Shown: positions 1 to 33,182 of the stretch, in pieces | How the letters are laid out: each line of letters begins with the position of its first letter | How positions within the stretch are numbered: the first letter of the stretch is position 1 | Assembly: GCF_027596085.1 (NCBI RefSeq) | Contig: NC_072457.1 | Coordinates: 4,479,129-4,543,128, forward strand | Direction of reading: 5' to 3' | Source: Anoplopoma fimbria | Lineage: Eukaryota; Chordata; Actinopteri; Perciformes; Anoplopomatidae | DNA length: 64,000 nucleotides | Translations under genes and position numbers: made by a program | Notes under the pieces: generated by a model | The model's input: only the letters and a program-made list of their open reading frames with translations | Database searches by the model: none | What the model was told of the DNA's origin: nothing

Positions 1-225
1 CAATGTTTTTCTTAAACCTAACCAAGTGTTTTTTTTTCCAAATTTACAACGTTAACCCTAAGTAGTGGGGCGACACAGTTTGACGTGTCGGGCTTCCTGA
101 CTAAACGTCTGAATGTGACGAGTTAGAAAAGAGAACTGGTTGTTATTTCGGCGCCAGGTCACTGTGTTTGTGACTCGTGGTAAACAGATATTTAGATCAC
201 AAACAGAGCTGTTGTCCCCACCCAA

Positions 226-226
<1 letters not shown>

Positions 227-284
<58 letters not shown>
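227..284. repeat. (AC)n microsatellite
   Basis: Uninterrupted AC dinucleotide run of 29 units. Open frames across it translate to Thr-His or Cys-Val repeats and are not genes. Confidence 0.97.
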
Positions 285-287
<3 letters not shown>

Positions 288-480
288 CACAAACACGCAA
301 ACATAGAGGAGCTCCATTTGTCCACAGGCATTGTGGGAAACGGCCTCTCCCTGCGGCTGTCACAGGATGCCGTCTCTCTGTCTCTTTCTGTTGTTATACA
401 GCACAATAACATCCTGATTCGTGTCCCGACCATCAGTAAACGGTACACACAGCATCCAGGCTGCAGCCAGAGAGCCTTCG

Positions 481-481
<1 letters not shown>

Positions 482-510
<29 letters not shown>
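482..510. repeat. (ATC)n microsatellite
   Basis: Trinucleotide run of CAT/ATC with one interruption (CGT). Short and low complexity. Confidence 0.9.
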
Positions 511-511
<1 letters not shown>

Positions 512-529
512 GCCATTCTCTTTTTCTTT

Positions 530-1110
530 TAATCCCAAAGTTCGTTATAGATTCCCAAATTTTTATTTTTTTTCTACAACCCATTGTTTATCAAAGTGCA
601 CCCAAATCCCAAAATTTGACATAACATTCCCTTAATTTTTCACATTTTTTATAGTCCAAAAGCTTGTTACAGTAAGCCTTTATCACAGCCTTTGGTACAT
701 CTCTTTTTGGGGGGTGTTATAAATTAAAAAGTTTGTTTAAGTGTAAAAGTGTTTTAGAACAAACTCAACATTTTTAACTTTAACAATCTCCAAATGTGTT
801 GTTGACACAAAGTTTAATTGCCCCAAAATTGCACATTTTTGTGCAGCCCACAAAACTGTGTTATAGTGCCCCCAAACTTGATATATACGTAAATGTTTTA
901 TTTTTCTATAATCCCAATGGTATCCCTATATCCTAAAATGTGGCAAAAACAGCCCCAAAATATATCATTTTTTATGACTGCCTATAAATCACTAAACGTG
1001 TGATAGCACCCCCCCCCCCCCCCCCCCCAAATTTGTTTTTAACTTTTGTCATTGAAGCTGAAGTAACATAAAAAAAATGTCTAATCCCAAAGTTTGGTAA
1101 AGTACTCGTC
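530..1110. repeat. Degenerate tandem repeat with 'cccaaa' phrases
   Basis: The phrases TAATCCCAAAGTTTG, TCCCAAATTT, AATCCCAAAATTTGA and CCCCCAAACTTGA recur every 40-70 bases, with TTTTTATAGT-like spacers. This suggests an old, diverged tandem or microhomology-rich repeat. A poly-C run of 20 bases sits inside at 1009-1028. I cannot assign a family. Confidence 0.5.
1009..1028. repeat. Poly-C tract (20 bp)
   Basis: Homopolymer of 20 cytosines, a likely site of assembly or length error. Confidence 0.95.
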
Positions 1111-1177
1111 AAAACCAGTTTATAAATACAAAGAACATGTTTGAGGACTTTTGTGTTAAAGATTATTGTATGATTGT

Positions 1178-1290
<113 letters not shown>

Positions 1291-1783
1291 AACACACATA
1301 TACACATACACAGTGTTAACTATCCAGGCTGCTTCTTTAGTTTGCAGATGATGTATTTGTATTCATACACGTCTCATTGCCTTTTTTTCTCTCAGAAGAG
1401 ATTTACATCCATCATATTAGAAACAATAAAAAAATAGAACTGAAAATGTACATCATACACTTGATACATATACATATATATATATATTCTGTTTTTTACA
1501 TAGTTAAAAATGTGAATTATATAAAAAAGACAAACCAATGAATACAACCTTTGCTCTTGTTTTTTGTTTTTTTTACACAGTTGTTATTTTCTGAAATATA
1601 CATCAGGAGATAAATGAAGAGGAGGCTTCAGGCACTTTCCTTTTAATAGCTGAAGTGAGCGCCGGCCGGAGACGATGCGCCGACACACACCGACTGCTTT
1701 TGGTTCACTTTCCTCGCCAAAGATAGAAAAAGTAAATGTGGGGAAATCTTCTCTACAACGGATGGCAGCAGTATCATGAAGCT

Positions 1784-1793
1784 TGATTGACAG
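1784..1793 (+). promoter_or_regulatory. Perfect PBX-MEIS decamer TGATTGACAG
   Basis: Exact match to the composite PBX-MEIS heterodimer site. A match alone does not show binding. It is listed because perfect decamers are rarer by chance than the number seen here (see findings). Confidence 0.35.
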
Positions 1794-1815
1794 GAAACAC
1801 AGCAGAGAGAGGTAA

Positions 1816-1819
1816 GACG

Positions 1820-1850
<31 letters not shown>
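1816..1850. repeat. (GACA)n microsatellite
   Basis: Tetranucleotide GACA run next to a GACGGACG start. GACA arrays are common in fish genomes. Confidence 0.93.
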
Positions 1851-2459
1851 TTAATATCAGAGGCCTTCACTCCTGATTGCTGCTCTTTTTTAAATTAAAG
1901 GTGCATTTAACTAGCTTTTGTATGCTGTAGACGCTTATTATAAATTGTCTGCATGTTTTGTTTCACATCACAGCCAACCATCTGCCAAATCACAACCATT
2001 AGTTATTTTAATTAATTTTGTTCCACTCAGGCAGCAACTGGTTAGAAGCCAAAATTTCTAAGAGACTTGAAACTTGCTAAAAACAGATAAACCCAGTCAA
2101 CACTTGTCACAAATGCCTTTTAAACCCTTTTAGATCACATCCCCTTTCAAACTGTGCACCTATTCAACAATATATGCAAAATAATTTACAAAAAATCTGT
2201 TTTCTTTGTATTTTTAAATCAAAATCCATTCATATTTTCTCCTGTAAAACAAAATATGACGTATGCTTACGTAAGCTACTACAAACCAGTTTCAACCAAT
2301 AATATTTTCCATCAATCAATCTGCAACTTCTAGACAAAGGAGGTGTTTGTATGGAGCATTTACGTATAAAGAAAAATGGATACAGGGTTGGAGGCGTTTA
2401 AAAAAAATAATTGTCATATAATTGTCAAATATTTTTCTCCCTAATCCCAAAGTTTGGGA

Positions 2460-2700
2460 AAACGTTGCTCACAGTGACATTGCTAACATCTTGATGTTAA
2501 CATGCTAACATGTGCTAATTAGCAGTAAATACAAAGTCCAGTTGATGCTAATGATGTCACTAGTTCTGCAGTTTTTTTGTCTTTTGGACACATTGAAATG
2601 TTGACCTGATGATGGGGCTAAATAAAAAGTCAGAGAACCATCCTGAAGGGCGGTTGGATGTGTTGAGCAAGTTTCATTCATTCAAAAGTTGTGACATTTT
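2460..2700. repeat. Interspersed teleost repeat fragment
   Basis: Contains the phrases GATGTTAACATGCTAACA, TGACCTGATGATGGGGCTAA and AAAGTCAGAGAACCATCC. These resemble a dispersed repeat I recall from spiny-rayed fish introns, sometimes with 'cattgaaatgttgacctgatgatgg' wording. It is degraded and non-coding. The same broad family probably explains 55.73-56.10 kb. Confidence 0.5.
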
Positions 2701-4900
2701 GGAAAGAAAGCACAAATGTTGCAGACTTTGCTTAAAAGTTCACAGTTAAAATGCAGCTAAATTGTGTGATCCATCAAAGTCAACATCAAGTCTACGTTTA
2801 TTTTGACAGTGGTGTTAACAATATAATAGTAAATATTGTAGCGTGAATTTACCGATCAATCTGCACTTAAACTTTAACATTATGATCAGGATAACGTAGA
2901 GCTGAAAAACAGTAACGTAGACTTTATGATCACTGTGAATGATTATTAAACTCAAGAGTTCTCCAATCTATTTTCATATTGTACGGAGATGATTGAAAAC
3001 CAAGTGTGGAAAAGTAAAAATATATACATCCAAAAAAAGCTTAAACTCGGCTTAAACTCTGACAAATGAGGTTTGCAAGTTGGATAAAAAGTTTTTTTTA
3101 TATATATAACAAAACACAGAATTCCCCCTCAGTCATGTTTTCCTTCATCATTGAATCATTGAAGAAAAGGTAAAAAACAAAAAAAACAATTGAAATTCAA
3201 TAAATAAATCTGAAATAAAGATAATTGATCCAAAGCAAGTTTCAAGTCTCTGCTTGTTGATTTTCATTAAATCTGACCTGAGACCAGCTGCTGCCTCGGA
3301 GGAAGGAAATCCGAGCAAAAACTGACGGCGTCGTTTGGAAAATGTTCAGCAGCTTTAAGAGATAAACTGAAGTTACATGAGACAAACTGCTTGATCACAG
3401 CAAACGGTCCGATTGTTTGTTCATTTGGTCTCCACATTCACAGGATTTGTCAAAAAGTTATTTAAGGAAACCATGTTTAAGTCAAGACACACGCAAGAAA
3501 ATGAAACAAAGAAAAACTGTAAAGCACCTTCTTAACGACGATAAATGGTTTAGCATCACACGACCGGAAGTTTGCTCTTCTGTGATGAAGACGGAGGTTT
3601 TTGTTTACAGAACTGCTGCAGCTTATTCACCTGTTATAGCTTCGTCTCAGTGTCCAGGCCTCTCGCTCACACTGTTCATAAACACTCACACATGATTCTG
3701 TGAAACGAGCACAAAGTCTAAAAACGGAGGTTTGAGGTTGAATCCATTTCTTTACCATGAAAAAAACTCAATAAGTTATCGAGTGACGGGGTCTTGTAGA
3801 ACAAGCTTTAATAAAATGTTAAGATTTTATTTATTCGCACAAGAAATGGAGAAGCCAAAGACGGCAAGCTTTCCATTGATTTATTTGGAATTAGAGGATG
3901 TTTGTTGCTCTATTGATTGAAATTTATTGAATGTAAAAACATTATTTGGGCAAGAAGGAAAGCCACCATTGTTGCTAATGGTGATCTATGTAAACAAACA
4001 AACATGTAAGAAGGAAGTGAATGCAAATAAGCTAACAGTTCCGTTAAGATCATTGGAAGAGCTTTGCATTCACCAAAAAAGAAAAGAAAATTGGTTTTAT
4101 TCACAATTCTGAAAACTATCGAATAATTGCGAGATACGAAACTTGTAAATATGATATAAAGATTCTGTCATTACTAAGATAAATGTGGTTATAAAGCTTC
4201 GAAACAGCTAATAGCAAGTTGGATCCAAGCTGTTTCCGTAGCAACACCAACAAGGTCGTTACAAGCGGAGTTTTGATGGATGACTTCATTCTGACCGATC
4301 TGACAAGTTGTTGATAGAAAATGATACCATATGGTGAGTTTCATTCACTTTTTTTATGCAGATTTTCAATTTGGTCATGAAAATTAAATTATCAATTCAA
4401 TATTAAGAGGAAATGTCGGAAACCAACTCTTAATACCAGTTTGTATTTTCTCTCGCTGATTTTCTCGAAAATTAAATTATAATTTGCCATAAATTTGGAC
4501 GGAAACTAGTAGTGATTGTAAAATATGGAGATAATAGACATTCACATTGTTTCACTCAGTTGTTTACATGAAAATTATAGTTTCTCTACAAAGATTTTTG
4601 AACGACAAAAACCTGTTTGCTGTCATATTTCTTATGTTTCCTTTCTTTTTTTGAAAAACAGACTACTTTTTCAGACTTTATCTGCATTTTGAGACTTTGT
4701 GCTCATTTCGTAAATATATTGTGATCAACTTGTTCCCTTCAGGCTCAGTCGGCATCGACAGGAAGTTCTGTTTTCTTTTACCTTTCTCTCTGAAAGGTTT
4801 TAAATTTGCTTCTTTGAATTAAACTGCGAGACTCAAATATTCTGAAAATGTTCGATGATTTTTCTGGCATTTGTGTCGATATTTAAATCAATAAAAGGGT

Positions 4901-4903
<3 letters not shown>

Positions 4904-4976
<73 letters not shown>
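4904..4976. repeat. (CA)n microsatellite
   Basis: Pure CA run of about 36 units. Confidence 0.97.
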
Positions 4977-4977
<1 letters not shown>

Positions 4978-5378
4978 TAAGCTTCCGTATCTCAAGCAGT
5001 GTTCTGTCATAGCTTTGTTCTCACTGGGTAATTTGTTCTTCTTATCATCAACAGCTACAATTTTGCAAACGGTTACCTTCTGGCAAATTATCATTGTGTT
5101 TCTTGGATTATTCAGGACTGGGAGCCGCCATCTTACTGGTCAAGCCAAACTGGTTTATCTGTTCTGTTTGCTGGGAGGTAATCAGAGCAGCTTTCAGACC
5201 AGTTAAGTGCCTCTGCTGAACTTCAGGGAACCAGAGCCGCAAAACATTCACCTTCTGAAATTTAAGTTAGCTTACAATAACTGAAACAATTAAAACAATA
5301 TCAGAGAGAGACACGCTGATCTGTTGCTGAGAATTTGCTGAAAAGGATTGATGCCACGCTCATGTTGTTGTATGACTG

Positions 5379-5574
5379 GTTAGCCTAGCTTAGCATAAAG
5401 ACTGGACGCTAGGGGAAACAGCTAGCCCGGCTATTGTTGCTTTTGTATTTCTGTTTGTGTTCAGATTAAACTAGGTGAAACATTTGAACTTTTAGCTTTA
5501 CAGCGATGGTAGATGCATTCGCCAGGTTAGCTGTTTCCCGCGTGGTTCCAGTCTTTATGCTAAGCTAGGCTAAC
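5379..5574. repeat. Inverted-repeat (hairpin) element with perfect 27-bp arms
   Basis: The left arm (5379-5405, starting GTTAGCCTAGCTTAGC) is the exact reverse complement of the right arm (5548-5574). The inner arms also pair imperfectly: GGGAAACAGCT at about 5413 against AGCTGTTTCCC at about 5529. The structure looks like a foldback MITE of the 'gctaagcta' kind common in fishes. Related, less perfect copies lie at 57177-57306 and, as a half copy, near 10984-11040. Confidence 0.8.
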
Positions 5575-5576
5575 AA

Positions 5577-5898
5577 TGTCCTGAATCGTGACGGCCTCTC
5601 TGCTTGCTGTTGCTGTGCTTTCTCTCTCCAGGTGTGCAGACCTTGATTGGAGAGTAGTCAGTGCCATGAGACACACCTGGACCAGGTATATAAGCAGTGC
5701 AGCAGCCGCTCTTTTGGGTCTTTTCTCTTGTATTTTCTCACCAATGTAGCACATTTACACTTATCCATTCCCTACACTGCTAACACAGATCCCTCTCTTC
5801 TATTTGTTGACCTTGTTTTGATTCTTTTTTGATTAATAAATATTTGTATATATATGTGTCTCCTGTTGTTTGTCCAGTCTAATAGCCGGGCTGTGACA
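5577..5898 (+). mobile_element. Possible solo LTR
   Basis: The segment begins TGTC and ends GACA. It holds a TATATAAG box at about 5688-5695 and an AATAAA signal near 5835, spaced as in a retrotransposon LTR (promoter, short R region, polyadenylation signal). I could not find a matching target-site duplication, and no internal retroelement coding sequence adjoins it. It could instead be a promoter-bearing fragment of another repeat, so the call is tentative. Confidence 0.35.
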
Positions 5899-6030
5899 TA
5901 ACTCACTGACAGATATCCTTCTTCATAACTAACTAAACTGTCTTTTAAATTGTCGAGCTAACCCTTTAAGGTGAAATTATTTCACCACATTTTATTTTCA
6001 GAAATGATTGTGTGCGTCCAAAATGTTCTG

Positions 6031-6339
6031 AAGGAGCAGTGTGATGTATTTAGTGGCATGAAGCCTTTAAAGTTGAAGATTGCAACCAACAAAATACCCA
6101 AACCTGCTCCCCCCCCTTTACAGGTAGCGTAAAAGGCTCCCTTTTGAGCCAGTGTTCTGTTTGTCCGTTCTGGGCTACTGTAGAAACATGGCGGACTGAA
6201 GAGAACCCGCTCCCTATGTAGATATGAAGGGTTCAGTCTAAGCTATCGAAAATTCAACAATTCTTAGTTTCAGGTGATCACACACTAATGAAAACATAGT
6301 TATTACCCCCCCTAAATCCTACACACTGGACCTTTAAGG
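6031..6339. mobile_element. MITE-like element with imperfect terminal inverted repeats
   Basis: The right end reads CTAAATCCTACACACTGGAC followed by CTTTA. The left end (from about 6030, GAAGGAGCAGTGTGATG, then TATTTAG) is its imperfect reverse complement. The interior has GTTCTGGGCTACTGTAGAAA followed by CATGGCGGACT, wording I recall from a highly repeated non-autonomous element of percomorph fishes. It has no coding capacity. Confidence 0.7.
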
Positions 6340-6456
6340 TCAAAGAGCTGCAGTTCCCTCAACAAACAAAACAACATTCATACTGACCTCATACAACGCT
6401 GAAGAAATGACATATTCAAGCCAAATGAGTGTAAAAATATAAAGTACCTATATACC

Positions 6457-6492
6457 TATCTATATATATATATATAGATATATATATAGATA
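6457..6492. repeat. (TA)n-rich microsatellite
   Basis: Imperfect TATATA/GATATA run, in or near the presumed Spred2 3'UTR. Confidence 0.85.
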
Positions 6493-6743
6493 TATATTTA
6501 TAGAGTTTTATATTGAAATTAAAATTCTTTGTTCAGTCTTCGTGAGAATTGGAAGCCGTTTGGTGTCCAATGTCACAAAATATAGAAACAAACATTTTTT
6601 CCATCTATTGAGACAAAGTTCTTCTTCTCCTCCTTCTGGTAATCGGAGACAAATGACAACAGCAAAATCACAGCCACCTTCGTTTCCCAGGAGTCCTTGC
6701 TGTCTCTGTGGCGGGGGTTTTTGGGGGCGGGGCCTGTGGAGCC

Positions 6744-27966
<21,223 letters not shown>

Positions 27967-28023
27967 TTTCTTCCGTTTCACCTCCTGTAATAAGAAGCTC
28001 CCTTCATGGCTCCTCGCCCTTCA

Positions 28024-28132
28024 GCGGCGGCGCGCGCGGCGGCGGCGGCGGCGGCGGCGGGGCGGCGCGGCGGGAGCGGCGGCAGGAGCGGCGCGGCGCG
28101 GCGGCGCGCGCGGCGGCGGATCCGGTTCTCTG
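28024..28132. repeat. (CGG)n-like GC tract
   Basis: GGCGGCGGCGG units with GCGCGC interruptions. On the Spred2 RNA strand this reads as CCG/GCC repeats, probably in the 5'UTR. Confidence 0.9.
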
Positions 28133-28183
28133 CCGCTCTCCTCTCGGTTCTTTAAATCCCGATGTGCGTTGTGTATTCTCGGA

Positions 28184-28400
28184 TCTCCTCCTCCCCCCTC
28201 CTCCTCCTCCTCTTCCTCCTCCAACACCTCCTCCTCCTCCTCCTCCTCTTCTTCTCCTTTCACTCCTCAATTACTGGAGCGCATCCACAGAGGCGCATCA
28301 GATCTCCTCTCCCACCTCCTCCTGCTCCTACGCCTTTTCTTCTTCTTCTTCTTCGTCTTCTTCCTCCTCCTCCTCCTCCTCCTCCTCCTCCTCCTCCCCC
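28184..28400. repeat. (CTC/CTT)n pyrimidine-rich tracts
   Basis: Several TCC and TTC runs, including a long TCC run at about 28364-28396. Near-mirror pyrimidine sequence. Confidence 0.92.
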
Positions 28401-28511
28401 GCCGGACCGGGCTGGAATACGGTGACCGAAAATGGTGCGCTGGTATCGGTGAGGATGGCCCCGGACGAGCCCCATCTCCTCCTTACTCCATGTTGGATTC
28501 AGTGAGCGAGG

Positions 28512-28543
28512 AAGAGGAGGAGGAGGAGGAGGAGGAGGAGGAG
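28512..28543. repeat. (GGA)n microsatellite
   Basis: About ten GGA units just upstream of the Spred2 5' region. Confidence 0.93.
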
Positions 28544-28589
28544 ACACTGACGTCAGACCCGAAGGACTGCAGAATCACGTGCTTTTAAC

Positions 28590-28644
28590 ATATAATAATA
28601 ATAATAACAATAATATTATTGATAATAATAATAATAATAATAAT
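28590..28644. repeat. (AAT)n microsatellite
   Basis: Interrupted ATA/AAT run. Confidence 0.92.
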
Positions 28645-28734
28645 TGACAAATGCTACACTGTATTTGTCATATGTCAATAATAGATCTAGCAGGAACCAA
28701 TACACCTTCTTCCAATGTTTGAATATATGTTTTC

Positions 28735-30920
28735 GCTGCACTTATTGTATTCGTATTAGTTTGTTGCACTTATTGTATTCATATTAGTTTGTTGCACTTA
28801 TTGTATTCGTATTAGTTTGTTGCACTTATTGTATTCATATTAGTTTGTTGCACTTATTGTATTCATATTAGTTTGTTGCACTTATTGTATTCATATTAGT
28901 TTGTTGCACTTATTGTATTCATATTAGTTTGTTGCACTTATTGTATTCATATTAGTTTGTTACACTTATTGTATTGGTATTAGTTTGTTGCACTTATTGT
29001 ATTCATATTAGTTTGTTGCACTTATTGTATTCGTATTAGTTTGTTGCACTTATTGTATTCATATTAGTTTGTTGCACTTATTGTATTCATATTAGTTTGT
29101 TGCACTTATTGTATTCATATTAGTTTGTTGCACTTATTGTATTCATATTAGTTTGTTGCACTTATTGTATTGGTATTAGTTTGTTGCACTTATTGTATTC
29201 ATATTAGTTTGTTGCACTTATTGTATTCGTATTAGTCTGTTGCACTTATTGTATTCATATTAGTTTGTTGCACTTATTGTATTCGTATTAGTTTGTTACA
29301 CTTATTGTATTCGTATTAGTTTGTTTATTGTATTCGTACTTATTGTATTGGTATTAGTTTGTTACACTTATTGTATTCATATTAGTTTGTTGCACTTATT
29401 GTATTCGTATTAGTTTGTTGCACTTATTGTATTCATATTAGTTTGTTGCACTTATTGTATTCATATTAGTATTAGTCTGTTGCACTTATTGTATTGGTAT
29501 TAGTTTATTACACTTATTGTATTCATATTAGTTTGTTGCACTTATTGTATTCATATTAGTTTGTTGCACTTATTGTATTCATATTAGTTTGTTGCACTTA
29601 TTGTATTCGTATTAGTTTGTTGCACTTATTGTATTCATATTAGTTTGTTACACTTATTGTATTGTATTAGTTTGTTACACTTATTGTATTGTTTGTTACA
29701 CTTATTGTATTGTTAGTTTGTTGCACTTATTGTATTCAGGTTAGTTTGTTGCACTTATTGTATTCGCATTAGTTTGTTGCACTTATTGTATTCGTATTTG
29801 TTTGTTGCACTTATTGCATTCGTTAGTTTGTTACACTTATTGTATTCGTATTAGTTTGTTGCACTTATTGTATTCATATTAGTTTGTTACACTTATTGTA
29901 TTCATATTAGTTTGTTGCACTTATTGTATTCATATTAGTTTGTTACACTTATTGTATTCGTATTAGTTTGTTGCACTTATTGTATTCATATTAGTTTGTT
30001 GCACTTATTGTATTCGTATTAGTTTGTTGCACTTATTGTATTGGTATTAGTTTATTACACTTATTGTATTCATATCAGTTTGTTACACTTATTGTATTCA
30101 TTTTGTTAGTTTGTTTGTTGCACTTATTGTATTGGTATTAGTTTGTTACACTTATTGTATTCGTATTAGTTTGTTGCACTTATTGTATTCGTATTAGTTT
30201 GTTGCACTTATTGTATTCATATTAGTTTGTTGCACTTATTGTATTCAGTTTGTTACACTTATTGTATTCATTTTGTTGCACTTATTGTATTCATATTAGT
30301 TTGTTGCACTTATTGTATTCATATTAGTTTGTTACACTTATTGTATTCGTATTAGTTTGTTACACTTATTGTATTCATATTAGTTTGTTGCACTTATTGT
30401 ATTCATATTAGTTTGTTGCACTTATTGTACTTATTTGTTACACTTATTGTATTTGTATTAGTTTGTTACACTTATTGTATTAGTATTAGTGTATTAGTTT
30501 GTTGCACTTATTGTATTCGTATTAGTTTGTTACACTTATTGTATTCGTATTAGTTTGTTACACTTATTGTATTCATATTAGTTTGTTGCACTTATTGTAT
30601 TCATATTAGTTTGTTGCACTTATTGTATTGTATTAGTTTGTTGCACTTATTGTATTCATAGTTTGTTACACTTATTGTATTCGTATTAGTTTGTTACACT
30701 TATTGTATTCATATTAGTTTGTTGCACTTATTGTATTCATATTAGTTTGTTGCACTTATTGTATTCGTATTAGTTTGTTACACTGTATTCACACTTATTG
30801 TATTCATTATTAGTTATGTATTCTATTAGTTTGTTACACTTATTGTATTCGTATTAGTTTGTTGCACTTATTGTATTCGTATTAGTTTGTTGCACTTATT
30901 GTATTGGTATTAGTTTGTTT
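28735..30920 (+). repeat. Minisatellite of 28-bp units, about 75-80 copies (2.2 kb)
   Basis: Each unit starts TTGCACTTATTGTATTC and continues ATATTAGTTTG. Recurrent single-base variants are ATATTAG/GTATTAG, TTGCAC/TTACAC and TTC/TTGG. Occasional shortened units cluster around 29330-29350, 29650-29720, 30090-30120 and 30770-30830. There are no unique spacers, so it is not a CRISPR-like array. It runs directly into an interspersed repeat tail at 30921, which suggests expansion from that element's own sequence. Confidence 0.95.
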
Positions 30921-31095
30921 CTGTACTTTTGCTCTGGTTTATGCTCTTAGATGCTTGTTTAAGAAAGGAGATGCACTTATGACTTCTGGTGACTAGTAGT
31001 TCTCTTGAATACCTATGTTGTACACTTATGTAAGTCGCTTTGGATAAAAGCGTCTGCTAAATGACTGTAATGTAAATGTAATGTAATGTTTTAAT
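30921..31095 (+). mobile_element. Tail of an abundant fish interspersed repeat
   Basis: Contains GTAAGTCGCTTTGGATAAAA then GCGTCTGCTAAATGACTG, followed by GTAATGTAA repeats. This tail is very common in teleost genomes. I cannot name its class reliably. The upstream body merges with the 28-bp minisatellite. Confidence 0.75.
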
Positions 31096-33080
31096 TTTAA
31101 TATTCTATTTTTAATAAATAGCATGTTAGCAAATATTAGTATTAAATATGAGCAATAGAAAAAAATACTAGTGGCTATGGTAGTAGCGTAGTATTATTAG
31201 CAGGCCTAGTATAGTAAACTAGTAGTACTAATAGCAAATAAGAGTCGTGGCAAAGTGGTGAAATAGAAAAAAAGTATTTTTGCCTAATTGTAATGTGAAC
31301 GGTGACTGTAGCAGCAATATTAGCAGTAGTCATATGGAGTTGTGGTAGCAGCTGTAGTAGTACTGGGAGTAGTGGAGGTGGTATGAGTACCATAACATTG
31401 ATAGAAGTAGTTGCAGTCATAGAGGTGGCTCTAAAAGTTGTAATAGAGGGACCAAGTGTGTACATGATAACATCCTTCTCAGGAGAAAAACATTTGGCAC
31501 ACTGTCTCTGAAAGGTTTTGAAAAAGTGAAATGTAATTAATGGCAAAGGAAAAATGAGATTAAAACGTTATGCAAAAGGTACTTTTTCCTTATAATATAC
31601 ATTGTCCCTTAGAGATGTATATTGTATTTCTTGGTTTTTGGGCCTTTAACTCATCATTAGAGATGTTCATAAAACATTTTTTACACAATATATACACTTC
31701 TTTATATATAAACTTTCTATATAAGATTGTGTCTTTACTTGTTGGGGTGTGATATATATTTACCCCCTCATAGTAAGATTTGTTTGCATAGGTCATTGGT
31801 ATGGTATGTTTAGATCTATTCCCTACCACACAGACCGTTGTTTTATGATGTATAAATGAGCACAATGTGTTTTTCAGGTAATGTCATATTTATTTACAAG
31901 CCCCTGTGCAAACTATTCTCCAAAACAAGAGCCCCAGTTTCTATTCCCTTCAGTTTATCAGCTGACCATCAGTTAAACATGCCACTGCTTGTCTTCTGTG
32001 TTTAAGTGACACCTAGTGGCAGAGTCATGCTACTGCAGCTGCTCCTCACATCTGCTCAACAGCTGTTTTCTCCACAATAATCTACAGTGTTTGATGTTTA
32101 TTTGGTAAAGTCATGGTAGGGGTGACTCTGTGTGTGTTTAATATTTGTTAGACCTCATTTAACTGTGTTTTTATTTATTTTTTAGTCTGACTTTATTTGT
32201 ACAGTCCAGTGCAGATGCTCAACGCCCTGTCCAGTGATTCAAATGTGTCACTAATAAAATCTACTGAACTTCGGTTTATATTCAAAACTACATGTCTGCA
32301 GATTTAGAAACAGGGTCAGGGTCGAGGTCATTTCAGAAATCCTGGTGATGGCCATGTTCATGTTTATTTAGATATATTTTAAGTTTTGCACTGTGAAACT
32401 TTATATTTTCACTTTCAGCTTTCTGTGTGTGTTTTCAGGGCAGAGATTAAATTTAAAACATACATCTAAAACCTCTCATTTAATTCACATTCATAATGTC
32501 AGTTCATATCTATTAATATCTTTGTCAAAATGTAATTAAACACACAGCTCTCTGTCTCAACGTTGACTCCGGAACTTACCTAGAAAACAAGACAAGGCCT
32601 CTATTGTTGTCCTGCTGCCTCCAGATGTTAAACTGATGTGTATGTTACTTAATGCATGTCCTCAGGAACTTCACCACAATGTCTGTCTCATCATTATTAA
32701 TTACTAAATCATTACTAACAATACGTTTGCATCTGTCTATGTTTAGATATATGGGATAATTTTGCTTTTTAATGAAATAAATAAATATTCCAAGAATGTA
32801 ACATGATGCAATGTAAACTATCAGAAATTTAAGTCGTTGATTCTTTCAATACGGTATTAAAAAATTACCCTCAGTTACAAGTGAAACTATACATTTTATG
32901 ATTATTTAATAAAAGAGAATATTGTTGTTGTTTTATGCACTATAAGCTTTATAAAAAAATATCATGTAGATCTTGAATCCTTTCTTTGTTTTGTGACGGT
33001 GAAGTTATTTTTATTTTGTATTTATGTAAAATGTTATTGTGTACTTTTATTTTGAAGTTCTGTGTAGGAGGTGCTGCATC
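31096..33080. other. Intergenic AT-rich sequence
   Basis: No exon supported. 31160-31470 is enriched in degenerate GTA/CAG triplets. Around 32010 an ACACCTAGTGGCAG phrase resembles part of a CTCF-like core, but it is also a common repeat fragment. The rest is AT-rich without visible structure. Confidence 0.6.
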
Positions 33081-33085
33081 CTTTA

Positions 33086-33157
33086 GAGGCGGGACTTCTG
33101 TGTGTCTACTTCTCATTGGATAATTGATAAAAAGTGGCCATCTGGTGGTCTATATAA
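33086..33157 (+). promoter_or_regulatory. Candidate TATA promoter between Spred2 and Meis1
   Basis: A GC-box-like GAGGCGGGA at 33086-33094, an inverted CCAAT (ATTGG) at 33115-33119, and TATATAA at 33151-33157 are in canonical order and spacing. About 30 bp downstream begins a more GC-balanced segment ending in a good splice donor. This predicts a plus-strand transcript starting near 33183. It could be a lineage-specific transcript or a decayed LTR promoter. Confidence 0.4.
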
Positions 33158-33182
33158 AGACTGTGCTTCTACCTGAGCTGTA

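Larger units (their letters stand above)
27967..28560 (-). promoter_or_regulatory. spred2: Spred2 5'UTR/promoter region, GC-rich with triplet repeats
   Basis: Immediately upstream of the Spred2 ATG in transcript sense. Strongly CpG-rich at 28018-28130, with a (CGG)n-like tract on the plus strand, then CTC-rich pyrimidine tracts and a GGA run. A CpG-rich, TATA-less region fits a signalling-gene promoter. The transcription start cannot be placed. Open frames of 90-208 codons across it are low-complexity Pro/Ser/Gly/Arg and not supported as genes. Confidence 0.65.

Noticed and set aside
28735..30920. CRISPR-like array
   Set aside because: The 28-bp units are contiguous with no unique spacers, and the host is a vertebrate. 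It is a minisatellite.
31980..32050. CTCF-like insulator core (ACACCTAGTGGCAG)
   Set aside because: Only a partial match to the CTCF core, and the phrase is also typical of a dispersed fish repeat; not enough to call.
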